The position numbers and the translations under genes were made by a program. The notes below the pieces were generated by a model, which was given only the letters and a program-made list of their open reading frames with translations, was not told where the DNA came from and searched no databases. This document shows positions 8,298 through 15,871 of a DNA stretch of 64,000 nt, in pieces (the stretch's first letter is position 1; every line of letters begins with the position of its first letter). Origin of the DNA: JAWVYT01 sp046483065 (lineage in GTDB: Bacteria; Gemmatimonadota; Gemmatimonadetes; Longimicrobiales; RSA9); assembly GCA_046483065.1 (NCBI GenBank), contig JAWODW010000037.1, forward strand, positions 75,691 through 139,690, read 5' to 3'.

Positions 8298-9569
8298 ATG
8301 AGCGGGAAGGGCAGTGAGACAGGGCCGGCGGCGCTCGCGCCCATGGGGCAGGAGCCGTGGCCCGGCGTGATCACTGCGGGTCAGCCCCGGCGCCCCGAGC
8401 GGGACCGGGGCGCTGCACCGGTGGTGGTGTACTGTGCGTCGGGGAACCGGGAGCTGGCCCGACGAACGGGCGCCCGACTCTATCTCTCGGGCGAGGGGGG
8501 CGAAGACTGGAGCTACGCGTTTGCGGAGGAAGAGGGCGCGATCCTGCTCCGGGACGGCGACGCGTTCGACGTGGGCAGCATCCGGATCGAGGCGGTGCAC
8601 ACGCCCGACCACACGCCGGAGCACCTGACCTTTCTGGTGACCGATCGGACGGTCTCCGACCGGCCCATGGCAGCGCTCACCGGCGACTTCGTCTTCGTGG
8701 GCGACGTGGGGCGCCCGGACCTCCTGGAGAAGGCCGCCGGCGTCACCGATACCATGGAGGCCGCGGCGCGCACTCTCTACCGCAGCCTGGGCCGGTTCCG
8801 GGGCGAGCAGCCCGACTGGCTCCAGATCTGGCCGGGGCACGGCGCCGGGAGCGCATGCGGGAAGGGGATCGGCTCCATCCCCCGGTCCACGGTGGGCTAC
8901 GAGACGCTCACCAACTGGGCCTTCGCCCACACCGACGAGGACAGCTTTGTCGAAGCTGTTCTCGAAGGGCAGCCGGAGCCGCCGAAGTACTTCGCGGAGA
9001 TGAAGCGGATCAACCGCGCCTTCACCACCTGGGCCGGCTGGCTGGTGGACTACCGTGAGGATTTCTATCTCATCGGGGACGAGGCGGCGGTGACCGAGGC
9101 CGTTCGTGACCTCGCCATGGTGGGCCGCGACCGGGTCGCCGGCGTATTCCGCACCACCGCCGTCGACGCCTCGGGCAGCGCCCCCGGCGGCCTGGGAGCC
9201 ATCGACGTCGTCGATGAGGAGACGGTGGCACGAATGGCCGAAAACGATGAGGTTACGATCCTGGACATCCGGGCCGCCGCCGAGTGGCAGGACGTCCGGA
9301 TCCCTGGTGCGATTCACGTCCCGTTGGGATACCTTCCGGACCGGATCAATCAGGTTCCCACGGACCGCCCGCTGGTGGTCCATTGCGAGTCCGGCGGCCG
9401 GAGCCCCATCGCGGCAAGCCTGCTCCGGGCGCTGGGGGTGGACCAGGTGCTGGACTTCCGGGGCGGGACCCAGGGCTGGCAGGAGGCGCGGCGCCCCGTG
9501 GAGCGGGGCACAACCCCTCGCGAGCCCGCCGAACCGGACCGGTCGGCCGGTGAGCCGCTGGCCGCGTGA
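8298..9569 (+). CDS. Metallo-beta-lactamase/rhodanese protein lacking the first metal-binding motif (persulfide dioxygenase-like, probably inactive as a dioxygenase)
   Basis: The start at 8298 follows AAGAGG; an in-frame ATG at 8205 overlaps the -10. The C-terminal two thirds of the lactamase domain resembles ETHE1/Blh persulfide dioxygenases (VHTPDHTPEHL, ALTGDFVFVGDVGRPDLL, WPGHGAGSACG). The N-terminal strand with the HxHxDH signature is absent: where it should end, the text reads VVVYCASGNRELARRTGARLY. The preceding 40 residues are low-complexity, and no matching motif appears in the other two frames. A single rhodanese domain follows (DIRAAAEWQDVRIPGAIHVP) with an intact active site VHCESGGRS. 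The protein may therefore act only as a sulfurtransferase. It is followed directly by an ArsR gene. Confidence 0.8.
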   Translation: MSGKGSETGPAALAPMGQEPWPGVITAGQPRRPERDRGAAPVVVYCASGNRELARRTGARLYLSGEGGEDWSYAFAEEEGAILLRDGDAFDVGSIRIEAVHTPDHTPEHLTFLVTDRTVSDRPMAALTGDFVFVGDVGRPDLLEKAAGVTDTMEAAARTLYRSLGRFRGEQPDWLQIWPGHGAGSACGKGIGSIPRSTVGYETLTNWAFAHTDEDSFVEAVLEGQPEPPKYFAEMKRINRAFTTWAGWLVDYREDFYLIGDEAAVTEAVRDLAMVGRDRVAGVFRTTAVDASGSAPGGLGAIDVVDEETVARMAENDEVTILDIRAAAEWQDVRIPGAIHVPLGYLPDRINQVPTDRPLVVHCESGGRSPIAASLLRALGVDQVLDFRGGTQGWQEARRPVERGTTPREPAEPDRSAGEPLAA

Positions 9570-9592
9570 TGCACGCCATGCTGGAGGTGCTG

Positions 9593-9934
9593 ATGGGAGA
9601 GAGCACAGACAAACCGCTGACGCCGGAGGTCATGGAGCTCGTGGCCGAACGGTTCAAGGCCCTCGGCGAACCCGCTCGCCTGCAGATCCTGCAGGCGCTC
9701 CGCGCCGGGGAGCAGACCGTATCGGAGCTGGTGGAGGCCACCGGCCTCGGCCAGGCGAACGTCTCCAAGCACCTCCAGCTCTTGCACGGCCTCGGGTTCG
9801 TGGAACGGCGCAAGGAGGGGCTCTACGTTCACTACCGCCTGTCCGGCGAGGACATCTTCTACATGTGCGACCTCATGTGCGGCCGCATCGCGGATGAGAC
9901 CGATCGGACCCGGGAGCTGCTCCAGGGGGATTAG
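9593..9934 (+). CDS. ArsR/SmtB-family transcriptional regulator, sulfur-stress type
   Basis: A start at 9593 has GGAGGT upstream. An ATG at 9569 overlapping the preceding stop (TGATG) is equally in frame and would couple translation. The winged helix is clear: FKALGEPARLQILQAL, then the recognition helix region GLGQANVSKHLQLLHGLGFVERRKEGLYVHYRL. No ELCVCDL metal site is present. Two cysteines sit close together in the last helix (FYMCDLMCGR), a possible thiol or persulfide sensor. By position it probably represses its own operon through the palindrome at 8184-8204. Confidence 0.85.
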   Translation: MGESTDKPLTPEVMELVAERFKALGEPARLQILQALRAGEQTVSELVEATGLGQANVSKHLQLLHGLGFVERRKEGLYVHYRLSGEDIFYMCDLMCGRIADETDRTRELLQGD

Positions 9935-9952
9935 GGACCCCGGGAGCCGCTG

Positions 9953-10552
9953 CTAACGGTCGGCCAGCGCTCCGGTCAGGCACTCCCGCCACTCGGCCTC
10001 GGCCTTGATCCGCTGCAGCGCCCGGCGGACGATCACGTCGTTGCCGGGACCGATGACCTTCCAGTAGCGGACGAACTGTCGGCGTGCCTCGTCGTCGGTG
10101 GCCTCGACCCTGGCCACGTAGTGCAGGATCGACTGGTCGTAGCCGAGGCTCTCCGCCCGGGAGGAGACGGCCAGCTTCAGGTAGCCGGGCTCGTCGAACG
10201 AGCCGAAGTCCTCGGGCGCCACGTCCCTGGCCCCGTAGTCCCGACGCCAGAACTTGCCGATGGCCCCCAGGACCAGCTCCTTGCCCTCCTCCTCACCGAG
10301 CTTGATCCACCCCGGCCCCACATCGGGGATGTTCGTGAAGGAGACGTCGTCGAGCCTGGCGGCGTCACCCCCCAGCTGACGGGCCAGCCGGTTCGGCAGG
10401 TCGCGCACCATGAACAGGGTGTTGATCACCGGGTCCTTCAGGTCGGTCCCCTTGATGACCGCAAGGACCTCCTTCGGTACCGCTTCCACCTCCAGTTCCC
10501 GCGTCTCCTCGAAGTCGGGGTCGGGAATGAATCGATCGATCAGCTTCTCCAT
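9953..10552 (-). CDS. Hypothetical protein, possibly SRPBCC/START-like
   Basis: 199 residues with no signal or membrane segment. The start at 10552 is supported by GGAGAGGAG. It begins with a helix and a PDPDFEETRELEVEA segment, followed by alternating strands and a C-terminal helix (DDEARRQFVRYWKVIGPGNDVIVRRALQRIKAEAEW). The pattern ELEVEAVPKEVLAVIKGTDL resembles the first strand and helix of polyketide-cyclase-like lipid-binding proteins, but I would not assign a ligand. It is a single gene convergent with the ArsR gene. Confidence 0.5.
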   Translation of the reverse strand: MEKLIDRFIPDPDFEETRELEVEAVPKEVLAVIKGTDLKDPVINTLFMVRDLPNRLARQLGGDAARLDDVSFTNIPDVGPGWIKLGEEEGKELVLGAIGKFWRRDYGARDVAPEDFGSFDEPGYLKLAVSSRAESLGYDQSILHYVARVEATDDEARRQFVRYWKVIGPGNDVIVRRALQRIKAEAEWRECLTGALADR

Positions 10553-10687
10553 GGACTCCTCTCCAGTCCGGCTCCCTCGCGTCACGAACGGATGCTACTA
10601 CGAAGCCGCATCTGAACGATGGATGATACCGTCGCGCAGGCATAGTGGGAAACGGAGGGTCTCCGTGTGGGGGAAACCCTGACACGG

Positions 10688-12211
10688 TCACGGCCGCGAC
10701 CCGGCCGCCTCGGCTTCCGGCGTGGCCCCGGCGACGGCCGCCCGCCGTTCCGGGGTGGCCGCCACCAGGATCAGCGTAGCGGCCACGGCCGACGTGAGGC
10801 ACCACGCGCAGCTCGCCCCTATGACGAACGGCTCGAGGAACGTGAGGTAGATAGAAAAGCCAGTGGCACCGAGCGCCATCCACCAGGTGGCGCTCCGCGC
10901 CGCGAACCGGGCCTCCGGGACGAGCCGGCCGGCCGCCCACGTCGCCAGGAGGACGGCGTACCCCACCACCCCCAGCACGCCGATGGGCACGCCCAGCAGC
11001 CGGGCGTACGGGCTCTGCTGCACGATGTTGCAGTTCCCCACCGGGCCGCACACGGCATCCGCACCCGTGACCTCCACCACGGCCAGGTACGCGGCTACGC
11101 CCAGCCCCACCACCGCCAGGGCGGGGATAGCCCACACCGGCGGAGACGGGATCCGAATCCGACCGGCGAGGTCGCCGAGGACCAGGAGGAGCACGGCCAG
11201 CATGACGATCAGCACCGCGATGGCGAATCCGTTGCCGGCCGGGTCGAGCATGAGCCGCTGCCGTACCGAAAGCTCGTGGACCAGCGACATCCGTCCGTCG
11301 GCGTCCAGGGCGCCCGCAAGTAGCGAATCCTCCGCCGTGACCCGGGACTCCGGCCCCTCTACGGGCTCCGGGCGCTCCGCCGGGTCCTCCAGCTCCCCAC
11401 GCGTCGGGCCCGAGCCCGCGTCTTCTTCTGGCGCGGTATCCGCGTGCTCCGGCTGCGAGTCCCGAGTTTCGTCGGGCAGCACTTCCGGGCCGACCTCTGC
11501 GTCGGCCGGTGGGACCGCTGCATCCGGCTCCGCCGCCGCGGATTCCGGCGCCGGGTCGGACGCGGAGTCCCCGGGCGGCTCATCGGCTCCGGGCGCCTGC
11601 GCGTCAGCTTCTTCCGGGCTCTGCGGGGCCTCCTGATCCGCTGTGGTCTCGCGGGCCGTATCCGCGCCGGCTGTATCCGTCGCGGCGGTCTCGGCGCCTG
11701 TCGCCTCCCCGGACGTTGCCACCGCCGACTGGGGGATCACCCCCTGCGCGGCCAGCGCCTGCCGGATCAGGGGGACCGGAGGCCAGTCGATACCGGAGCC
11801 AGCCAGCGCGCTGTCGGCGATGTCCGGCAGCAGCCCCGGGATCTCGATGGAGCCGACGAGTAGCCTGGAGCCGACCAGAAGGGCCGGCACGCCGGCCCGT
11901 TCCCGGGGCACGGCCAGCGCTTCGACCGTGGCCCGGTAGAGCTGCTGGCCGCCGGGCGTGGCGGTATTGACGCTGACGATCTGGAGCCCGTCGCCGTAGC
12001 GGCTCAGGATCGGCGGGAGGGTCTCGGTCATGACCTCCCGGCAGTGGGAACAGGTCGGCGAGTAGAAGAGGACGCCGTGGACCACGGGCGCCTCCTGTGT
12101 CACGGACTCCTCCTCCGTCGGCGGCGCCTCCTGCGCCGCCGCCTCCTGGGCCCCGGCAAGTGCCGGGGTCATCAGCAGGAGCATACCCCACCAACGGACA
12201 CAGCCCTTCAT
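10688..12211 (-). CDS. Exported thioredoxin domain fused to a VKOR-family membrane domain
   Basis: 507 residues. A signal peptide (ends near AGAQE) precedes a thioredoxin-like domain with the CSHC active site at about residue 54 (LFYSPTCSHCREVM). A linker of about 110 residues, extremely rich in Glu, Ala, Pro and Asp, separates it from a four- or five-helix VKOR domain. The latter carries the loop cysteines (AVCGPVGNCNIVQQSPYARLLG) and the CxxC quinone-site motif CAWC. VKOR proteins reoxidise a DsbA-like partner using membrane quinone, driving disulfide formation in the envelope. Here electron donor and acceptor are in one chain. GGAGGG precedes the ATG. A shorter paralogue lies at 36967-38139. 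Confidence 0.85.
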   Translation of the reverse strand: MKGCVRWWGMLLLMTPALAGAQEAAAQEAPPTEEESVTQEAPVVHGVLFYSPTCSHCREVMTETLPPILSRYGDGLQIVSVNTATPGGQQLYRATVEALAVPRERAGVPALLVGSRLLVGSIEIPGLLPDIADSALAGSGIDWPPVPLIRQALAAQGVIPQSAVATSGEATGAETAATDTAGADTARETTADQEAPQSPEEADAQAPGADEPPGDSASDPAPESAAAEPDAAVPPADAEVGPEVLPDETRDSQPEHADTAPEEDAGSGPTRGELEDPAERPEPVEGPESRVTAEDSLLAGALDADGRMSLVHELSVRQRLMLDPAGNGFAIAVLIVMLAVLLLVLGDLAGRIRIPSPPVWAIPALAVVGLGVAAYLAVVEVTGADAVCGPVGNCNIVQQSPYARLLGVPIGVLGVVGYAVLLATWAAGRLVPEARFAARSATWWMALGATGFSIYLTFLEPFVIGASCAWCLTSAVAATLILVAATPERRAAVAGATPEAEAAGSRP

Positions 12212-12475
12212 CTATCCCTCCTCACCGTCCAACGGGACGGCGGCTGGTCTCGAGACGCGGGTGGGGCCCGGCCCCAAACATATCGCCGATGGCGGCTTCG
12301 TTCCATGCGCACCGGCCCGTGCCTTGACGGGCCGCCGTCGGTCCGGGAGTATGCGGCAGGGTAAACCCGCCCGAAACGGTCCGGGATCCGGCCGTGTGCC
12401 CGGTCCCGGCGACGAATAGAACGCGAGGACGGCCTCGTGGCCGTCGCTCACGATCGCAGCCGAGAGGAGAGGTCT

Positions 12476-13696
12476 ATGGAAACGGAACGCTATCTCGAGG
12501 AAGCCGAGCGCTACAGCGCCCGGAACTACCACCCGCTGCCGGTGGTCCTGACCCGGGGCGAGGGGATCTGGGTGTGGGACGTGGAGGGGAACCGGTACCT
12601 GGACATGCTGTCGGCATACTCCGCCGTGAACCAGGGCCACGCCCACCCGAAGATCGTCCAGGCGCTCATCGACCAGGCGCAGCGGCTCCCGTTGACCTCA
12701 CGGGCGTTCCACAACGACAGGATGGGCCCGTTCCTCAAGCGGCTGTGCGAGCTGAGCGGCTACGACCAGGCGCTGCCGATGAACACCGGCGCCGAGGCGG
12801 TGGAGACCGCCATCAAGGCCGTCCGGAAGTGGGGCTACGACGTGAAGGGTGTCCCGGCCGACCAGGCCGAGATCATCGTCTTCGAGGGCAACTTCCACGG
12901 CCGGACCACCACGGTCATCAGCTTCTCCTCCGAGGACCTCTACAAGGAGGGCTTCGGCCCGCTGACGCCCGGGTTCAAGATCGTGCCGTACGGCGATCTC
13001 GACGCCGTGAAGGCGGCCATGACCGACAACACGGTGGGGATCCTGGTGGAGCCGATCCAGGGCGAGGCCGGGGTGGTGGTCCCGCCGGAAGGGTTCATGA
13101 AAGGGCTCCGTGACCTCTGTGACGAGCACGGCGCCGCCCTCATGGCCGACGAGATCCAGACGGGGCTCGGCCGTACCGGCAAGCTGTTCGCCTACGAGTG
13201 GGACGACGTCCGGCCCGACGTCCTCATTGTGGGGAAGGCCCTCGGCGGCGGCGTCTACCCGGTCTCCGCGGTACTGGCCGATGCGGAGATCATGGACATC
13301 TTCACGCCGGGCACCCACGGCTCGACGTTCGGCGGCAACCCGACGGGCGCGGCGGTGGGGCTGGCGGCGCTGGACGTGATCGTGGAAGAGAAGCTCCCCG
13401 AGCGGGCGGCCGAGCTGGGCGCCTGGTTCATGGAGGAGCTACGCGGCATCGACTCATCGGTCATCGACCACGTCCGGGGCCGCGGCCTCCTCGTGGGCGT
13501 GGTCCTGAACACCGCCGCCCGGCCGTACTGCGAGGCACTCCAGGAGAAGGGGATGCTGGCCAAGGAGACCCACGAGAACGTGGTCCGCTTCGCCCCGCCC
13601 CTGGTCATCGAGAAGGCCGAGCTCGAGGCCGTCCTCGCCGACATCCGCGAGGTGCTGGCCCACGAGCCCGCCGAGCTGGCCGCAACCATGGCCTGA
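12476..13696 (+). CDS. rocD: Ornithine--oxo-acid aminotransferase
   Basis: The start at 12476 follows GAGGAGAGGT; an upstream in-frame ATG lacks a site. 406 residues, the usual length. Class III PLP aminotransferase signatures are complete: MNTGAEAVETAIKAVRKW, the FEGNFHGRT segment, EPIQGEAGVVVPPEGF, LMADEIQTGLGRTGKLFAYEW and the PLP-lysine motif VGKALGGGVYPVSA, with GSTFGGNP downstream. The pattern (NYHPLPVV near the N-terminus) is that of RocD, which converts ornithine to glutamate semialdehyde. A terminator follows at 13767. Confidence 0.93.
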   Translation: METERYLEEAERYSARNYHPLPVVLTRGEGIWVWDVEGNRYLDMLSAYSAVNQGHAHPKIVQALIDQAQRLPLTSRAFHNDRMGPFLKRLCELSGYDQALPMNTGAEAVETAIKAVRKWGYDVKGVPADQAEIIVFEGNFHGRTTTVISFSSEDLYKEGFGPLTPGFKIVPYGDLDAVKAAMTDNTVGILVEPIQGEAGVVVPPEGFMKGLRDLCDEHGAALMADEIQTGLGRTGKLFAYEWDDVRPDVLIVGKALGGGVYPVSAVLADAEIMDIFTPGTHGSTFGGNPTGAAVGLAALDVIVEEKLPERAAELGAWFMEELRGIDSSVIDHVRGRGLLVGVVLNTAARPYCEALQEKGMLAKETHENVVRFAPPLVIEKAELEAVLADIREVLAHEPAELAATMA

Positions 13697-13766
13697 ACCG
13701 GGCGCACCTGGCCGGCTGACCCGGGCGAACCTGGCCGGCGGGGGAACCCGGCGCTTCCACCCGGCG

Positions 13767-13812
13767 ACGACGAGCCCGCGGGCCGCTCCGGCGGTTCCGC
13801 GGGCTTCGTCGT
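13767..13812 (+). terminator. Hairpin terminator after rocD
   Basis: Arms 13767-13781 and 13797-13812 pair over about 15 bp with a single bulged base, separated by 15 bases. It lies 70 bases after the rocD stop. Confidence 0.7.
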
Positions 13813-13905
13813 GTGGGGAGATCCCTGAAAAATCCTCACGGGCTCCGGAATCGGCGCTCCAGACGGTGGCTTCCGGCGCCGTCCCTGTTACATTGGCCCC
13901 GGATT

Positions 13906-13935
13906 CGTAACGGTACCATTATGCCAACGTAACGG
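13906..13935 (+). promoter_or_regulatory. Direct repeat CGTAACGG x2, 22 bp apart, before the phosphate transporter
   Basis: CGTAACGG at 13906-13913 recurs at 13928-13935, exactly two helical turns apart, 8 bases before the start codon. Direct repeats at multiples of 11 bp are the arrangement of PhoB sites, but the bases do not match the E. coli Pho box. Regulatory role is inferred only. Confidence 0.35.
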
Positions 13936-13942
13936 ATACGCG

Positions 13943-15112
13943 ATGGAAGGCGGGCCGAAAAAGGCGCCGGAGTACCGCACGTGGACGGAGCATCCGGCCG
14001 TGCGGGCGGGCGTGGTCATCGCCCTGCTCTACATCTTCCTGGTGGGCGTGAACGGTCTCGGGAGCGGGTTCAAGCTCCTGAGCCGTGACTTCGTGGACAA
14101 CTTCTTCACCGCCACGGAGAACCCGTTCCTGGCGCTGATGGTGGGGATCCTGGCCACCACGCTGGTCCAGAGTTCGTCGGTGACCACATCGCTGATCGTG
14201 GGGCTGGTGGCGGCGCCGGAGAACCCGCTCCCGGTGGCGAACGCGATCCCGATGATCATGGGCGCGAACATCGGGACCACGGTGACGAACACCATCGCGT
14301 CGATGGCGCACATAGGGTGGAAGGAGGAGTTCCGCCGGGCGTTCGCCGTGGCGACGTGCCACGACTGGTTCAACTACCTGGCCGTGCTGCTGCTGCTCCC
14401 GCTGGAGCTGCTGACCGGGTTCCTGAGCAAGAGCGCGCACGCGCTGGCGGGCCTGCTCGGCGGGCTCGGCGGCGCCGAGTACGAGAGCCCGATCAAGGGA
14501 GCGATCAAGGCGGGCGGCGCACCGATCCAGCACGGCATCGAGGCGTTGGCGCCCACGGCCGGGTGGGCAGCGACGTTGTACATCCTGGTCAGCGCGGTCC
14601 TGATCTATGTGGCGCTGGTCACGATCGTGAAGGTGATGCGGTCGAGCATGCACTCCCGTGTGGAGAGCATGGTCACGCAGGCGTTCGAGAACAGCGCGAT
14701 CATCGCCATGGCGGTGGGGGTCCTCGCCACGGTGATGGTCCAGTCGAGCTCCATCACCACGTCGCTCCTGGTCCCGCTGGCCGGGGCGGGCATATTGACG
14801 CTGGCGCAGGCGTTTCCCATCACGCTGGGCGCGAACGTCGGGACCACGGTCACCGCGCTGCTGGCAGCACTGGCCGCCACCGGCGAGCACGCGAGCGCGG
14901 GACTGACGATCGCGCTGGCGCACTTGATCTTCAACCTGAGTGGGATTCTGCTGATCTACCCGTGGGAGCGGACACGGAACCTCCCGCTCCGGGCGGCCCA
15001 GATGCTGGCCGACATCGCCACGCGCTCGAAGCTTCTCGCCATTGGCTATGTGCTGATACTTTTCTACGGGATCCCGGCGATGTTCGCCATCCTGGGTCAC
15101 GCGTTCGGATAG
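13943..15112 (+). CDS. Na+/phosphate cotransporter, NptA/PF02690 family
   Basis: 389 residues with about eight membrane segments. The family's inverted repeat is visible: LVQSSSVTTSLIVGL with GANIGTTVTNT in the first half, and MVQSSSITTSLLVPL with GANVGTTVTALLA in the second. The paired QSSS motifs form the substrate path. The first ATG of the frame is used. A PhoU-like gene begins 9 bases after the stop, a usual partner. In other bacteria the PhoU domain is often fused to the transporter; here it is separate. Confidence 0.9.
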   Translation: MEGGPKKAPEYRTWTEHPAVRAGVVIALLYIFLVGVNGLGSGFKLLSRDFVDNFFTATENPFLALMVGILATTLVQSSSVTTSLIVGLVAAPENPLPVANAIPMIMGANIGTTVTNTIASMAHIGWKEEFRRAFAVATCHDWFNYLAVLLLLPLELLTGFLSKSAHALAGLLGGLGGAEYESPIKGAIKAGGAPIQHGIEALAPTAGWAATLYILVSAVLIYVALVTIVKVMRSSMHSRVESMVTQAFENSAIIAMAVGVLATVMVQSSSITTSLLVPLAGAGILTLAQAFPITLGANVGTTVTALLAALAATGEHASAGLTIALAHLIFNLSGILLIYPWERTRNLPLRAAQMLADIATRSKLLAIGYVLILFYGIPAMFAILGHAFG

Positions 15113-15121
15113 GAGGTACCG

Positions 15122-15811
15122 ATGCTCCGCGAACTCATGTCGCTGTTCCGATCGAACGATGCCATCGCCCGGATGGGCGAGGACTTCGAGCTCATGCTCG
15201 ACCTGGCGCACGACCTGACGGAAGCCGCCGGCCGGCTCTTCTTCGACGTCGCGGCCACACCCGATGACCGGACCTCCATCTCGATGCAGGACGTGCGGCT
15301 GAACAAGCTGGAGCGCCAGATCCGCAAACAGGTGATCTCACACCTGACCCTCGGTGACGGCGAGAAGGACGCGCCGTACTGCCTGCTCCTCATGAGCCTG
15401 GTCAAGGACGTAGAGCGGATCGGCGACTACTGCAAGAACATCGCGGAGATCTACGACGAGGGCGGCGCCCCGATCCCCGATGACGAGCTGGGCGCCGAGC
15501 TGCGGGAGATCCGCCTGACCGTGGACGAAACGTTCGAGACGGGACAGGAGGCCTTCGCCACGTCCGACTCGGAAACGGCCATGGACCTGCTCCAGAGCGG
15601 CAAAGAGATCACCCGCCGGTGCGACAAGCTGGTCTCCCGCGTGGCCCGCAGCCACCACGAGGCCGCCACCACCGCCACGCTGATCCTCGGCGCCCGCTAC
15701 TACAAGCGGATCCAGGCCCACCTGCTGAACATCCTGTCCGGCGTGGTCATGCCGCTCCACAAGCTCGACTACTACGACGAGGACTCGATCCCCGAGGAGC
15801 TCGAGGACTGA
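15122..15811 (+). CDS. PhoU-like regulator, partner of the Na/Pi transporter
   Basis: 229 residues, all helical in appearance. The PhoU metal-binding E/DxxxD type motif is seen in LMSLVKDVERIGDYCKNIAEIYDEG, and again more weakly in the C-terminal half. The start follows AGGAGG. It lies 9 bases downstream of the transporter, so translation is likely coordinated. PhoU proteins damp phosphate uptake and signal phosphate status. A weak hairpin follows at 15838. Confidence 0.85.
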   Translation: MLRELMSLFRSNDAIARMGEDFELMLDLAHDLTEAAGRLFFDVAATPDDRTSISMQDVRLNKLERQIRKQVISHLTLGDGEKDAPYCLLLMSLVKDVERIGDYCKNIAEIYDEGGAPIPDDELGAELREIRLTVDETFETGQEAFATSDSETAMDLLQSGKEITRRCDKLVSRVARSHHEAATTATLILGARYYKRIQAHLLNILSGVVMPLHKLDYYDEDSIPEELED

Positions 15812-15837
15812 GCCCGGGAGCCGCGGCAGTTTCCGGA

Positions 15838-15867
15838 CCCCGATCCGGCGCCGATCCGGCTTCGGGG
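15838..15867. terminator. Imperfect hairpin between convergent genes
   Basis: CCCCGA (15838-15843) and TCGGGG (15862-15867) flank inner CCGG/CCGG pairing. It sits just after the PhoU-like stop and just before the glycoside hydrolase stop on the other strand. Confidence 0.4.
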
Positions 15868-15871
15868 AGCT

